This document shows, piece after piece, positions 1 to 5,171 of a DNA stretch of 5,171 bases (position 1 is its first letter; the number at the start of each line of letters is the position of its first letter). The position numbers and the translations under genes are program-made. The notes beneath the pieces were generated by a model. That model did no database searches, was not told where the DNA came from, and was given only the letters and a program-made list of their open reading frames with translations. The DNA is from an uncultured Paracoccaceae bacterium (GTDB lineage: Bacteria > Pseudomonadota > Alphaproteobacteria > Rhodobacterales > Rhodobacteraceae), in contig CALEZJ010000484.1 in NCBI GenBank assembly GCA_937927885.1, positions 1-5,171 of the forward strand, in the 5' to 3' direction.

Positions 1-1650
1 ACCGAGGATATCGCCCAGCGAAGCGCCGGCATCCGACGAGCCATACTGCTCGACGGCTTCCTTTTCCTCGGCGATTTCCCGCGCCTTGATCGACAGACCA
101 AGCTTGCGGGTCTTCGAATCGACCGAGGTCACGCGCACGTCGACCTTGTCGCCGACGCCAAAACGCTCGGGGCGCTGGTCGGCACGGTCGCGTGCCAGAT
201 CCGAACGGCGGATGAACGACTTCATGCCGTTGTAATCCACCTCGATCCCGCCCTCTTCGATCGCCGTCACCGCGACAGTGATGATCGAGCCGCGCTTGAC
301 GCCATCGACGGCTTCCGAGAACGTATCGGCACCCATCGCCTTGACCGAGAGCGAGATGCGCTCGCGCTCGACATCGACTTCCAGCACGGAAGCATGGACG
401 GTGTCGCCCTTGCGGTACGACTGGATCGCCTCTTCGCCACGCTGGTCCCACGACAGGTCCGACAGGTGAACCATGCCATCGATGTCGCCTTCGAGGCCAA
501 CGAACAGACCGAATTCGGTGATGTTCTTGACTTCACCCTCGATGGTCGAACCGGCGGGGTGGTTCTCGGCGAACACTTCCCACGGATTGCGCTGGGTCTG
601 CTTGAGGCCGAGCGACACGCGACGCTTGCCCGAGTCGATTTCCAGCACCATGACTTCGACCTCTTGCGAGGTGGAGACGATCTTGCCGGGATGGACGTTC
701 TTCTTGGTCCAGGACATTTCCGAAACGTGGACCAGACCCTCGACGCCCGGCTGCAGTTCGACGAACGCGCCGTAGTCGGTGATGTTGGTCACGCGGCCCT
801 TGTGGACCGAACCCAGCGGATAGTCGCGTTCGACCGAGTCCCACGGATCGGCCTGCAACTGTTTGATCCCCAGGCTGATACGGTGGGTGTCCTTGTTGAT
901 CTTGATGACCTGAACCTTCAGGCTCTGGCCGATCGACAGGACTTCAGACGGGTGGTTGATGCGACGCCAGGCCATGTCGGTGACATGCAGCAGGCCGTCA
1001 ACACCGCCGAGGTCAACGAAGGCACCGTATTCGGTGATGTTCTTGACCACGCCATCCAGCACCTGGCCTTCGGCCAGCTTGCCGATCACTTCGGCGCGCT
1101 GCTCGGCACGGCTTTCTTCCAGGATGGCGCGGCGCGAGACGACGATGTTGCCGCGGCGGCGGTCCATCTTCAGGATCTGGAACGGCTGTTTCAGCCCCAT
1201 CAGCGGGCCGGCATCGCGCACCGGACGAACGTCGACCTGCGAACCCGGCAGGAACGCAACCGCGCCCCCCAGATCCACGGTAAAGCCACCCTTGACGCGA
1301 CCGAAGATCGCACCGTCAACGCGGGTCTCGGATTCGTAGGCCTTTTCCAGACGGTCCCAGGCAGCCTCGCGGCGGGCCTTTTCGCGGCTGACCACGGCTT
1401 CGCCGCGCGAGTTCTCGACGCGCTCGAAATAGACCTCGACTTCGTCGCCGATGGCGACTTCGGGGTTCTCGCCGGGGTTGGCAAATTCCTTGATGTCGAC
1501 GCGGCCTTCCATTTTGGAGCCGATGTCGATGATGGCCTGGCCCGCTTCAATCGCGATGACCTTGCCCTTGACGACAGTCCCTTCCTGGGGGGTGTCGATC
1601 TCGAAGCTCTCGGCAAGGAGGGCTTCGAATTCAGCCATGGAGTTCTTCAT
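1..1650 (-). CDS. rpsA: 30S ribosomal protein S1 (3' end runs off the window)
   Basis: S1 binds mRNA and brings it to the 30S subunit for initiation. The visible 550 codons have no stop, and the family is usually about 555-570 residues, so only a short tail is missing. Six S1 (OB-fold) repeats can be seen at about residues 21-90, 107-175, 193-263, 279-351, 366-437 and 452-523. Repeats 3 to 5 carry the typical core: NITEYGAFVDL near 204, NITDYGAFVEL near 289 and NITEFGLFVGL near 376, each followed by a G-hV/mVH-hS/T-D/E-hxW segment (for example GLVHVSEMSW near 305). Repeats 1, 2 and 6 are more divergent, as is usual. The chosen ATG at 1650 has GAAGGA 10 bases upstream. A second in-frame ATG at 1638 (residue 5) lies 22 bases from that site and is less likely. 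The gene has its own promoter and leader. In relatives ihfB often follows, but that would be outside the window. Identity is very secure. Confidence 0.98.
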   Translation of the reverse strand, partial: MKNSMAEFEALLAESFEIDTPQEGTVVKGKVIAIEAGQAIIDIGSKMEGRVDIKEFANPGENPEVAIGDEVEVYFERVENSRGEAVVSREKARREAAWDRLEKAYESETRVDGAIFGRVKGGFTVDLGGAVAFLPGSQVDVRPVRDAGPLMGLKQPFQILKMDRRRGNIVVSRRAILEESRAEQRAEVIGKLAEGQVLDGVVKNITEYGAFVDLGGVDGLLHVTDMAWRRINHPSEVLSIGQSLKVQVIKINKDTHRISLGIKQLQADPWDSVERDYPLGSVHKGRVTNITDYGAFVELQPGVEGLVHVSEMSWTKKNVHPGKIVSTSQEVEVMVLEIDSGKRRVSLGLKQTQRNPWEVFAENHPAGSTIEGEVKNITEFGLFVGLEGDIDGMVHLSDLSWDQRGEEAIQSYRKGDTVHASVLEVDVERERISLSVKAMGADTFSEAVDGVKRGSIITVAVTAIEEGGIEVDYNGMKSFIRRSDLARDRADQRPERFGVGDKVDVRVTSVDSKTRKLGLSIKAREIAEEKEAVEQYGSSDAGASLGDILG

Positions 1651-1660
1651 ATATGTACAG

Positions 1661-1666
1661 TCCTTC
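1661..1666 (-). promoter_or_regulatory. Ribosome binding site of rpsA
   Basis: GAAGGA reads on the minus strand 10 bases before the ATG at 1650. The spacing is somewhat long. It favours the start at 1650 over the one at 1638. The same bases form part of a CCCGAAGGAC segment (1669 to 1660) that is complementary to a segment further up the leader. Confidence 0.7.
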
Positions 1667-1734
1667 GGGTGTGTTTCACTGGCCTGACGGTTGGCTCCGC
1701 CGGTCTTTCGCTGCCCTTCGGAAAAAGACCCGAC

Positions 1735-1755
1735 GTGCGCCCCGAAAGGACGCAC
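1735..1755 (-). other. Hairpin in the rpsA leader
   Basis: On the minus strand GUGCGUCC pairs with GGGCGCAC through eight pairs, one of them G-U, around a five-base loop UUUCG. A run of five U follows at 1726-1722, but eight bases separate it from the stem. It is therefore not a standard intrinsic terminator, although attenuation cannot be excluded. It more likely is one state of a folded leader. Confidence 0.5.
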
Positions 1756-1782
1756 AGTCAAACCCTGCCTCAGGATGGGGGG

Positions 1783-1811
1783 GCTATAGACCCATTGTAC
1801 CCCTCTGGCAA
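1783..1811 (-). promoter_or_regulatory. Predicted rpsA promoter (sigma70 type)
   Basis: On the minus strand TTGCCA (1811-1806) and TATAGC (1788-1783) are separated by exactly 17 bases. They match the TTGACA/TATAAT consensus at 5 of 6 and 4 of 6 positions. Only C residues follow the -10 element for six bases (1782-1777), a GC-only discriminator of the kind linked to stringent control of ribosomal promoters in proteobacteria. Transcription should start near 1776. The same two hexamers occur upstream of yebC. Confidence 0.6.
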
Positions 1812-1866
1812 GCGCCGGAGCCTTGTCTTCCTGATGGGGGCGCGGCAGTTTGCCACAGGGCACAGC

Positions 1867-1871
1867 AGGAG
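1867..1871 (+). promoter_or_regulatory. Ribosome binding site of the DoxX-like gene
   Basis: AGGAG lies six bases before the ATG at 1878. It fixes this start. The reading frame is open further up, to an ATG at 1653, but that extension would cross the rpsA promoter and leader and has no comparable site. Confidence 0.75.
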
Positions 1872-1877
1872 CGACCG

Positions 1878-2267
1878 ATGAGCCAGACCATGATGACGCG
1901 GATTGGCTGGGGCCTGTCAGGGCTCTATGCGACTTTCATGCTGGGCGCTTCGGTCGCGCCAAAGCTTCTGGGTCTGGCAGTCGCGGACGAGACCCTGGTC
2001 GCACTGGGCTGGGTCGGCGCGCCGATCCTGCTGATTGGCGTGCTGGAACTGGTCTGCACCCTGCTCTACCTCTGGCCGCGCACTTCGGTGCTGGGGGGCG
2101 TGTTGACCATGGCGATCCTGGGCGGCGCGATGGCGACACACCTGCGCGCGGGCTCGCCGCTGGCCAGCCACACGCTGTTCTCGCTCTATCTGGGTCTGGC
2201 GATGTGGGGCGGCCTTTGGCTACGCAGCCCCGCCCTGCGGACACTGTTTCCGCTGACCCGCGCCTAG
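1878..2267 (+). CDS. DoxX-like small integral membrane protein
   Basis: The 129-residue product is strongly hydrophobic, with about four predicted membrane helices at residues 10-30, 41-63, 70-88 and 97-115. A short charged N-terminus precedes them, and a basic turn (HLRAGSP, 88-94) separates helices 3 and 4. Size, helix number and the GLYATFMLGASVAPKLLG stretch (residues 15-32) resemble the DoxX/DoxX_2 family of inner-membrane proteins. Members have been tied to thiosulfate:quinone oxidation or redox stress in some organisms, but most have no known role. No catalytic or cofactor motif is visible, so a specific function is not assigned. It is divergent from rpsA, with 227 bases between the starts, and convergent with the aldo/keto reductase gene, with which it shares a CTAG at the stop codons. 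It is probably a single-gene unit. I found no convincing promoter for it in the divergent region. Confidence 0.8.
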   Translation: MSQTMMTRIGWGLSGLYATFMLGASVAPKLLGLAVADETLVALGWVGAPILLIGVLELVCTLLYLWPRTSVLGGVLTMAILGGAMATHLRAGSPLASHTLFSLYLGLAMWGGLWLRSPALRTLFPLTRA

Positions 2268-3262
2268 CAATATCGTTCGGGCCCGATCCATTGCGTCGTG
2301 TCATAGCGGTCACCATGCGCCCAGCCGACCGGCAGGACCGCTTCGATCCGGGCAAGATCCGTGGCGCTCAGATTGCGCGTGGCCCCGGTCAGGGATTCGC
2401 GCAGATGCTCCACGCTGCGCGTGCCAGGGATCGGCAGGATGTGAGGCCCCTGCGCCAGCAGCCAGGCATTGGCCAGTCCCGCGGCGGGCAGCCCCATCTC
2501 GGCGGCAAGCGCGCGAAACCGGTCGGTCATTGCCAGATTGGCTGCATGGTTGCCCGGCTCAAAGCGCGGGTTCGATTTCAGAAAGGCAACAGCGGGCACG
2601 CCTTCGGGCTGGATCGGATGATCCGTCAGCACCGAACGCCCGACCGGAGAGAACGCGACCAGCGCGGTGCCAAGCTCGGCGCAGGCCTGCACCAGCCCCA
2701 ATTCCGGCGCGCGGGTCATCAGCGAGTATTCCGACTGCACCGCGTCGACATGGACCACCGCCGCGGCCCGCCTGAGGGTCGAAGGCGCAATTTCGGAAAA
2801 CCCCACGGCACGCGTCTTGCCCTTGGCCTTCAGCCGCGCCAGGGTTTCAGCCACCTCCTCGACGGGGCGTCCCGCCTCGCGGCGGTGGACATAGAAAAGG
2901 TCGACCGCCTCCACACCCAGCCGCGTCAGGCTCGCGTCCAGTTCGCCCTCCAGATAGGCCGCCGAATTGTCGAGCCCGCGCGTACCATCGGCGCGCCAGG
3001 CGATTCCCGCCTTGGTGGCGATGACAAATTCCTCTCGCGCGCCGGGATTTCGTGAAAGGTAGCTGCCGATCCAGCTTTCCGATCGCCCGCGACCATAGAC
3101 ATTCGCCGTGTCCAGATGATCCACGCCCGCATCGCGCATCGCATCCAGAATCGCATGCGAGGCCGCCTCGTCGGTCGGCCCGTAGAAATCCGAAAACGAC
3201 ATCGCGCCGTAACCGATGGCCGAAACCTCGGGCCCCTGCTTGCCGATCCTGCGCCGCTGCAT
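2264..3262 (-). CDS. Aldo/keto reductase, AKR13-like
   Basis: This cytosolic NADPH-dependent oxidoreductase (332 residues) would reduce aldehydes or ketones to alcohols; the substrate is unknown. The (beta/alpha)8-barrel signatures appear in order: GYGAMSFSDFYGPTDEA at 17-33, DTANVYGRG at 51-59, ATKAG at 82-86 and DLFYVHR at 121-127. These supply the catalytic tetrad D51, Y56, K84 and H126. Further on are QSEYSLMTR (176-184), AFSPVGRS (203-210), the cofactor-phosphate segment IPGTRSVEHLRES (278-290) and a GDRYD motif (317-321). FYGPTDEA, QSEYSLWTR-type and GDRY motifs point to the AKR13/YakC-type group. The start at 3262 is chosen because AGGAGG sits seven bases upstream and the barrel begins at once. 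The frame stays open to an ATG at 3520, but that extension is low-complexity and overlaps the divergent gene. All catalytic residues are present, so it should be active. Confidence 0.95.
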   Translation of the reverse strand: MQRRRIGKQGPEVSAIGYGAMSFSDFYGPTDEAASHAILDAMRDAGVDHLDTANVYGRGRSESWIGSYLSRNPGAREEFVIATKAGIAWRADGTRGLDNSAAYLEGELDASLTRLGVEAVDLFYVHRREAGRPVEEVAETLARLKAKGKTRAVGFSEIAPSTLRRAAAVVHVDAVQSEYSLMTRAPELGLVQACAELGTALVAFSPVGRSVLTDHPIQPEGVPAVAFLKSNPRFEPGNHAANLAMTDRFRALAAEMGLPAAGLANAWLLAQGPHILPIPGTRSVEHLRESLTGATRNLSATDLARIEAVLPVGWAHGDRYDTTQWIGPERYC

Positions 3263-3269
3263 CCGCCTG

Positions 3270-3275
3270 CCTCCT
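3270..3275 (-). promoter_or_regulatory. Ribosome binding site of the aldo/keto reductase gene
   Basis: A full AGGAGG stands seven bases before the ATG at 3262. It decides this start against the in-frame upstream ATGs, the furthest at 3520. Confidence 0.85.
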
Positions 3276-3290
3276 GTCCGCTTTGCCCGC

Positions 3291-3319
3291 GTTTTGAAAC
3301 CTCGCTGCCCCTTGGTCAA
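3291..3319 (-). promoter_or_regulatory. Possible promoter of the aldo/keto reductase gene
   Basis: On the minus strand TTGACC (3319-3314, 5 of 6 to consensus) and CAAAAC (3296-3291, 3 of 6) are 17 bases apart. They would start transcription near 3284, about 20 bases before the ATG. The -10 element is weak. The 127-base divergent gap (3263-3389) must also serve the NYN gene, for which I see no clear promoter. There is no obvious operator. Confidence 0.35.
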
Positions 3320-3389
3320 CCCCGCGCGCGGCCTCACTTTGGCCCGATTTTCCCGCAACGGTGGCATCACACGCATTCGAGCCGCCGAC

Positions 3390-4061
3390 ATGGATCTCTC
3401 TTCGACCCCCTCGACCCAACTCTGCCGAGCCATGGCGCTGCTGATCGATGGCGAAAACATCGCCGCCGGTAGCGCCGCGGCCGCCTTGAGCGCCACGCGC
3501 AGGCTGGGGCCGATTTCCACGGCAAGGGTTTACGGCGACGCCCGGACCCTCGGGCAATGGCACGAGGTTCCGGGCCTGCGCATCCAGCACGCGTATGCGG
3601 GAAAGAATGTCACCGACATGCTTCTGACGGTCGAGGCCATGGAACTCAGCCATTCCGGCCAGATCGACGGCTTTGCGCTGGCGACGAATGACCGGGATTT
3701 CACCCCGCTGGCGCAATCCCTGCGCAGTCGGGGATTCGTGGTGCTGGCACTGGTGGGCCCCACCGCACCGTCGATGTTTCGCGATTCGTGCAGCGCGGTG
3801 GTGAACCTGGTCCCCGAAGGTGCGGTGAAAGCCCACCCAACACCCGCCCCGCAACCGTCGATCGACCCGATCAAGGCCTGTGCAAGGGTTCTGCTGGGAA
3901 ACAGGCCCTACCGTCCGCACGACTTTGGTGTCGCCATGAAGGCCGCAGGACACACCATCCCCAAAGGCCATGCCAGCTGGCGCGCATGGCTAAAGACCTC
4001 TTTCCCCAGCCTCTCCATCACAGGGACCGGCCAAGACGCGCTCTTTACCCTTCCACGCTGA
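3390..4061 (+). CDS. NYN-domain putative ribonuclease with C-terminal OST-HTH-like region
   Basis: The product (223 residues) has an N-terminal NYN (PIN-like) fold, a family of metal-dependent ribonucleases. The acidic centre is visible: MALLIDGENI at 15-24 (D20, E22), GKNVTDMLLTVEAME at 71-85 (D76, E82) and ATNDRDFTPL at 98-107 (D101, D103), followed by LRSRGFVVLALVG (111-123). A proline-rich linker (PTPAPQPSIDP, 150-160) leads to a basic helical domain (160-223). Its ending, with a wing-like DALFTLP, resembles the OST-HTH/LOTUS RNA-binding modules often fused to NYN domains. The N-terminus is uncertain. ATG 3390 gives a short lead-in but lacks a good ribosome binding site. ATG 3432 would begin right at MALLIDGEN, and the frame is open back to 3216, inside the reductase gene. 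The gene is divergent from the reductase and convergent with yebC. The RNA target is unknown. Confidence 0.85.
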   Translation: MDLSSTPSTQLCRAMALLIDGENIAAGSAAAALSATRRLGPISTARVYGDARTLGQWHEVPGLRIQHAYAGKNVTDMLLTVEAMELSHSGQIDGFALATNDRDFTPLAQSLRSRGFVVLALVGPTAPSMFRDSCSAVVNLVPEGAVKAHPTPAPQPSIDPIKACARVLLGNRPYRPHDFGVAMKAAGHTIPKGHASWRAWLKTSFPSLSITGTGQDALFTLPR

Positions 4062-4105
4062 TCCTGTCTTTGCTCTGCAAAGGTCCGGTGAGGAAATCGC
4101 GACTC

Positions 4106-4127
4106 AAAAAGGGGGGCAACGCCCCCC
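4106..4127 (-). terminator. Intrinsic terminator of yebC
   Basis: On the minus strand GGGGGGC pairs perfectly with GCCCCCC (seven pairs) around a three-base loop GTT, followed directly by TTTTT (4110-4106). It stands 26 bases after the yebC stop. Read on the plus strand the hairpin has the A run in front and no T run behind, so it should act poorly for the convergent NYN gene. Confidence 0.9.
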
Positions 4128-4153
4128 TCCCTGCGCCGAACTGGGGAAAACCC

Positions 4154-4894
4154 TTAAAGCTGCGCCATCACCTCGTCCGACGCCTCGAAATTCGCCGTGA
4201 CGGTTTGCACGTCATCGTCGTCTTCCAGCACCTCGATCAGCTTCATCAGCCGCTGCATGCCTTCAAGGTCCAGTTCGGTCACCGTCTGCGGCTTCCACAC
4301 CAGCTTGGTCGTTTCGGACTCTCCCAGCGCCGCTTCCAGCGCCGAGGAAACCTCGCCCACATCCTCGAATGCGCACCAGATCACATGGCCGTCCTCGGAA
4401 CTCTCGACATCCGCTGCCCCGGCCTCGAGCGCAGCCATCAGCACCGTGTCGGCATCCCCTGCCGAGGGCCCGTAAACGATCTGCCCCATGCGGTCGAACA
4501 TGAACCCGACCGAGCCCGTTTCGCCAAGGTTCCCGCCGTATTTGGCAAAGGTCGACCGCACGTTCGATGCGGTCCGATTGCGGTTGTCGGTCATCGCCTC
4601 GACGATCATCGCAACCCCACCGGGGCCGTAGCCTTCATAGCGGATTTCCTCGTAGGTATCTGCATCCGCGGCCGATGCCTTCTTGATCGCCCGGTTGATG
4701 TTGTCATTGGGCATCGAGTTCGACCGGGCTTCCTTCACGGCCAGGCGCAGACGCGGGTTCTTGTCAGGGTCCGGGTCGCCCATCTTGGCGGCGACGGTGA
4801 TTTCCTTGGACAGTTTCGAGAACAGCTTCGATCGCAGGGCGTCCTGCTTGCCCTTGCGATGCTGAATGTTGGCCCATTTGGAATGGCCTGCCAT
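4154..4894 (-). CDS. yebC: YebC/PmpR family (TACO1-like) protein
   Basis: This is a full-length, 246-residue member of the family. The hallmark N-terminus [19 protein letters not shown] is followed by the family's [14 protein letters not shown] (24-37), [15 protein letters not shown] (42-56), [13 protein letters not shown] (61-73), [19 protein letters not shown] (86-104), [20 protein letters not shown] (105-124) and GSVGFMFDR (127-135). An acidic C-terminal domain ends in [19 protein letters not shown] (219-237). Members were first described as DNA-binding transcriptional regulators (PmpR in Pseudomonas). More recent work on YebC and mitochondrial TACO1 points to a ribosome-associated role in translating proline-rich stretches. 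The sequence cannot decide between these. ATG 4894 is chosen because it gives the canonical N-terminus and has GGAG six bases upstream. The frame continues to 4972 but that part is not family-like. A terminator follows the gene. Confidence 0.97.
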   Translation of the reverse strand: MAGHSKWANIQHRKGKQDALRSKLFSKLSKEITVAAKMGDPDPDKNPRLRLAVKEARSNSMPNDNINRAIKKASAADADTYEEIRYEGYGPGGVAMIVEAMTDNRNRTASNVRSTFAKYGGNLGETGSVGFMFDRMGQIVYGPSAGDADTVLMAALEAGAADVESSEDGHVIWCAFEDVGEVSSALEAALGESETTKLVWKPQTVTELDLEGMQRLMKLIEVLEDDDDVQTVTANFEASDEVMAQL

Positions 4895-4900
4895 GATCGT

Positions 4901-4904
4901 CTCC
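4901..4904 (-). promoter_or_regulatory. Ribosome binding site of yebC
   Basis: GGAG stands six bases before ATG 4894 on the minus strand. It supports this start over the in-frame ATG at 4972. Confidence 0.7.
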
Positions 4905-4922
4905 GAATGCTTGATCGGGCAG

Positions 4923-4952
4923 GCTATAGTCCAGTCAGACGCGCGCTGGCAA
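4923..4952 (-). promoter_or_regulatory. Predicted yebC promoter
   Basis: On the minus strand TTGCCA (4952-4947) and TATAGC (4928-4923) are separated by 18 bases. Transcription would start near 4916, about 20 bases before the ATG. Both hexamers are identical to those of the predicted rpsA promoter. The -35 element lies inside the last codons of the preceding gene, whose stop is at 4937-4935, so yebC may be read both from here and from upstream. Confidence 0.5.
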
Positions 4953-5171
4953 GTCCGGGCGGCGCGGCGCAACCGTTGCTGGCGCAGGCGGTCGCCGTCC
5001 GGTCACATCGCCCAGAAGGGCGGCGAGTCTTGCGGCGTCATAATCGGCGGGGATCTCGACCAGCGGCACACCGGCCAGCCGCAATGCCCGGCGCTTGTTA
5101 TAGTGGCGGGTGCGGGCCTTCGCACGGGTTTGCGGCGAGGCCCCATGGTGCCCGGCGCCCTGGTATTCGAT
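4935..5171 (-). CDS. C-terminal part of an unidentified protein, possibly nuclease-like
   Basis: Reading in from the right edge on the minus strand, 78 codons are open and end at TGA 4937-4935. No start lies in the window. The fragment opens with [10 protein letters not shown] (1-10), then a basic stretch ([20 protein letters not shown], 15-34), then [11 protein letters not shown] (35-45) and a proline/arginine-rich tail (59-78). The order 'IEYQG.H, basic helix, K/R-rich, hydrophobic strand VPLVEIP' recalls the C-terminal half of small PD-(D/E)XK endonuclease-like domains (DUF559/DUF2726 type). In those, an acidic-x-Q/K strand is followed by a helix and a strand. This is a pattern resemblance only, since the fragment is short and the putative first acidic residues are outside the window. 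It is a real gene end by frame and position, 40 bases ahead of yebC in the same direction. Confidence 0.6.
   Translation of the reverse strand: MEYQGAGHHGASPQTRAKARTRHYNKRRALRLAGVPLVEIPADYDAARLAALLGDVTGRRPPAPATVAPRRPDLPARV

Larger units (their letters stand above)
1651..1776 (-). promoter_or_regulatory. rpsA 5' leader, candidate autoregulatory RNA
   Basis: This is the expected untranslated leader, about 125 bases, between the predicted transcription start near 1776 and the rpsA ATG. It has unusually many pairing options. There is a local hairpin at 1735-1755. A second possible stem pairs GGUCUUU (1730-1724) with AAAGACC (1708-1702). A long-range helix could pair GUCCUUUCGGG (1751-1741) with CCCGAAGGAC (1669-1660), giving 10 pairs with one bulged U and covering the ribosome binding site. 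The first hairpin and the long-range helix use the same bases, so they exclude each other. It is established that S1 represses its own translation through a structured leader in enterobacteria. That this leader does the same is inference. Confidence 0.45.

Noticed and set aside
1722..1755. rpsA leader hairpin plus U run as a terminator
   Set aside because: Eight bases separate the stem from the five U residues, and it stands ahead of an essential gene. It was kept as a leader hairpin instead.
1653..1877. N-terminal extension of the DoxX-like gene to ATG 1653
   Set aside because: It runs through the rpsA leader and promoter, lacks a ribosome binding site and does not resemble a membrane protein.
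394..1881. A 495-codon open frame on the plus strand opposite rpsA
   Set aside because: It is an antisense shadow of rpsA, produced by GC-rich codon use. The translation has no recognisable domain, while the minus strand encodes six S1 repeats.
1850..3055. A 401-codon plus-strand frame across the DoxX-like and reductase genes
   Set aside because: It is out of frame with the DoxX-like gene and antisense to the reductase. Its translation is rich in R, G, Q and P without domain features.
3263..3520. N-terminal extension of the aldo/keto reductase to ATG 3520
   Set aside because: A strong AGGAGG and the start of the family domain both point to 3262. The extension overlaps the NYN gene and looks non-coding.
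2847..3971. A 374-codon minus-strand frame opposite the NYN gene
   Set aside because: It overlaps two well-supported genes in other frames and its composition is of shadow type.
4895..4972. N-terminal extension of YebC to ATG 4972
   Set aside because: The family N-terminus [15 protein letters not shown] begins at 4894 with a ribosome binding site. The extension overlaps the promoter and the preceding gene.
1..5171. Search for a defence island, CRISPR array, transposon or toxin-antitoxin pair
   Set aside because: No repeats with regular spacing, terminal inverted repeats, transposase or paired small genes were seen. The gene content is ordinary chromosomal.

Overview
The window looks like chromosomal DNA of a GC-rich alphaproteobacterium, most likely from the Rhodobacterales (Rhodobacter/Paracoccus-type). 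This rests on the overall composition and on the style of its ribosomal protein S1 and YebC proteins, not on a database match. No mobile element, CRISPR array, tRNA or rRNA is visible, and every base lies in or within about 230 bases of a gene.

Layout from left to right. (1) rpsA (ribosomal protein S1) runs on the minus strand from 1650 off the left edge, with 550 codons visible. Its upstream region carries a convincing sigma70-type promoter and a roughly 125-base leader with several possible hairpins, one of which could hide the ribosome binding site. (2) A small four-helix DoxX-like membrane protein runs on the plus strand (1878-2267). (3) An AKR13-type aldo/keto reductase runs on the minus strand (2264-3262). 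Its stop codon shares a CTAG with the stop of the DoxX-like gene. (4) Divergent from it, a NYN-domain putative ribonuclease with a C-terminal helical, possibly OST-HTH/LOTUS-like, domain runs on the plus strand (3390-4061). (5) A strong intrinsic terminator (4106-4127) closes yebC, which runs on the minus strand (4154-4894). (6) The C-terminal 78 codons of an unrecognised or weakly nuclease-like gene enter from the right edge on the minus strand and stop at 4935. The yebC promoter candidate lies partly inside this gene.

Two genes (rpsA, yebC) belong to translation: S1 captures mRNA on the 30S subunit, and the YebC/TACO1 family has been linked both to transcriptional regulation and to helping ribosomes through difficult sequences. 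Their promoter candidates use the same hexamers, TTGCCA and TATAGC. The other genes (DoxX-like, aldo/keto reductase, NYN protein) look like independent single-gene units in alternating orientation. The most interesting non-coding signal is the rpsA leader. I see no clear new multi-gene system here.
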